Positions 63,536-64,000 of a stretch of DNA of 64,000 nt are shown in pieces (position 1 is the stretch's first letter; each line of letters opens with the position of its first letter). This stretch comes from Pelobates cultripes (taxonomy: Eukaryota > Chordata > Amphibia > Anura > Pelobatidae). The notes beneath the pieces were generated by a model that worked only from the letters and a program-made list of their open reading frames with translations, was not told the origin of the DNA and did no database searches. The stretch is from contig OW240918.1 of the NCBI GenBank assembly GCA_933207985.1, positions 108,837,739 through 108,901,738 on the forward strand, given 5' to 3'. The position numbers were made by a program, and so were the translations under genes.

Positions 63536-63979
63536 AGTTGACACCCCTGCAAAATCCATTAGTGTCACCAAAGCTCAGAGTTCAAGAGCCTCAACCCTGA
63601 AAATTTTGAGAAAGGCATTGCTGTGTACAGGGTGGCCTCAGGTGTGTGCGAGCTATAGGGCTCCATGGCAACAGGGGTGCAGGGCAGCTGACACAGCTTG
63701 CAGTCGGTCACCCACAGACCGGCCCGTGTTCAGTGTTGAAAATGCAGAGCAAGTCAAGTGCATAGTGCTGCTGTGCACTTGACTTGCAAATAATGAGGGG
63801 AGAGCCACGGCTGGGAATCCACTTGTGGATTATGAACAGGTCCGGAGCATGGGGGCGCAACTTTGACACGCTGCGCCTTTACAGGGAGCCGCGGAAGGAT
63901 CGGCTCAGTGGGTGTGAGGACAGTGGTCAGTGCTCTTCAGTCTGCGACTCGGCGGAGTGGGAAACTGACAGCTGGATCC
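63536..63979. other. GC-richer unassigned DNA, possible gene 5' region
   Basis: About 63840-63960 has roughly ten CpG dinucleotides in 120 bp, more than most of the window. A hairpin with 14-bp arms (GCAAGTCAAGTGCA and its complement) lies at 63749-63787. No TATA box is seen. Confidence 0.3.
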
Positions 63980-64000
63980 ATGGAGCAGCAGCCTTTAATG
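63980..64000 (+). CDS. possible first coding codons of a gene running off the window
   Basis: An ATG in a good Kozak setting (ATCCATGG) opens MEQQPLM and remains open to the last base. The upstream 150 bp are CpG-richer than the surroundings. Only seven codons are visible, so this could be chance; another repeat terminus is equally possible. Confidence 0.2.

Overview
The window reads as intergenic DNA from a vertebrate, most probably a frog. The evidence is the mix of repeats: CR1-type LINEs with an esterase-bearing ORF1, other LINEs with aataat tails, L1/Tx1-type LINEs, Penelope-like elements (PLEs), a Tc1 transposon, hAT-type MITEs, TTAAAGG-ended (T2/Kolobok-like) MITEs, a TTAACCCCTTAAGGA-ended family and a degraded endogenous retrovirus. 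I recognise no complete host gene. Two weak host-like candidates are a 107-codon ORF on the minus strand (35471-35794) and an ATG in a CpG-richer context at the last 21 bases.

Layout. 1-2.7 kb: two hAT-like MITEs, a PLE endonuclease scrap and a LINE 3' end. 2.66-6.44 kb: a pogo/Tigger-like DNA element split by a 5'-truncated L1-like LINE with a 14-bp target-site duplication (TSD). The right end of that element plus its flank (6387-6811) is duplicated at 9492-9915. 7.1-8.35 kb: a rearranged CR1/L2-type LINE. 11.2-13.5 kb: TTAA MITEs, one built from eight hairpins, then a GC-rich hAT-like piece and a CR1 fragment. 13.5-17.8 kb: unassigned, partly retroelement-like. 17.95-23.64 kb: a TTAA-family element carrying a nearly intact Tc1 transposon and an L1-like insertion that contains only an intact ORF1. 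23.64-27.83 kb: a near full-length CR1 with ORF1 (zinc-finger-like and esterase parts) and ORF2 (endonuclease and RT) broken by a few stops. 28.48-30.45 kb: a hAT-like element swollen by a strand-switching minisatellite. 30.5-36 kb: degenerate repeats and unassigned DNA. 36-40.9 kb: a Rex1/L2-like LINE split by a CR1-type LINE. 41.66-48.23 kb: a long palindrome, then the retrovirus (gag with a RanBP2-like zinc finger, protease, RNase H, integrase, env, 3' LTR). 49.5-55.1 kb: a PLE-like repeat holding a hAT MITE with perfect 8-bp TSDs, a second TTAA-family copy, and a nearly complete Rex1/L2-like LINE with a 2A-like motif. 55.1-64 kb: a hairpin-rich MITE, a head-to-head PLE pair interrupted by a palindromic GC-rich element, AC-rich minisatellites and further hAT-like MITEs.

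Nothing here forms an operon or pathway; the logic is nested insertion. Several insertions can be ordered in time because intact TSDs and, in one case, an uninterrupted relative at another locus are visible. The best leads are the RanBP2-like finger in a retroviral Gag, the ORF1-only L1-like element, the eight-hairpin TTAA MITE, the local 425-bp duplication that includes a transposon end, the strand-switching minisatellite and the 2A-like motif in the Rex1/L2-like LINE. Family names come from recognition of motifs and termini, not from a database search.
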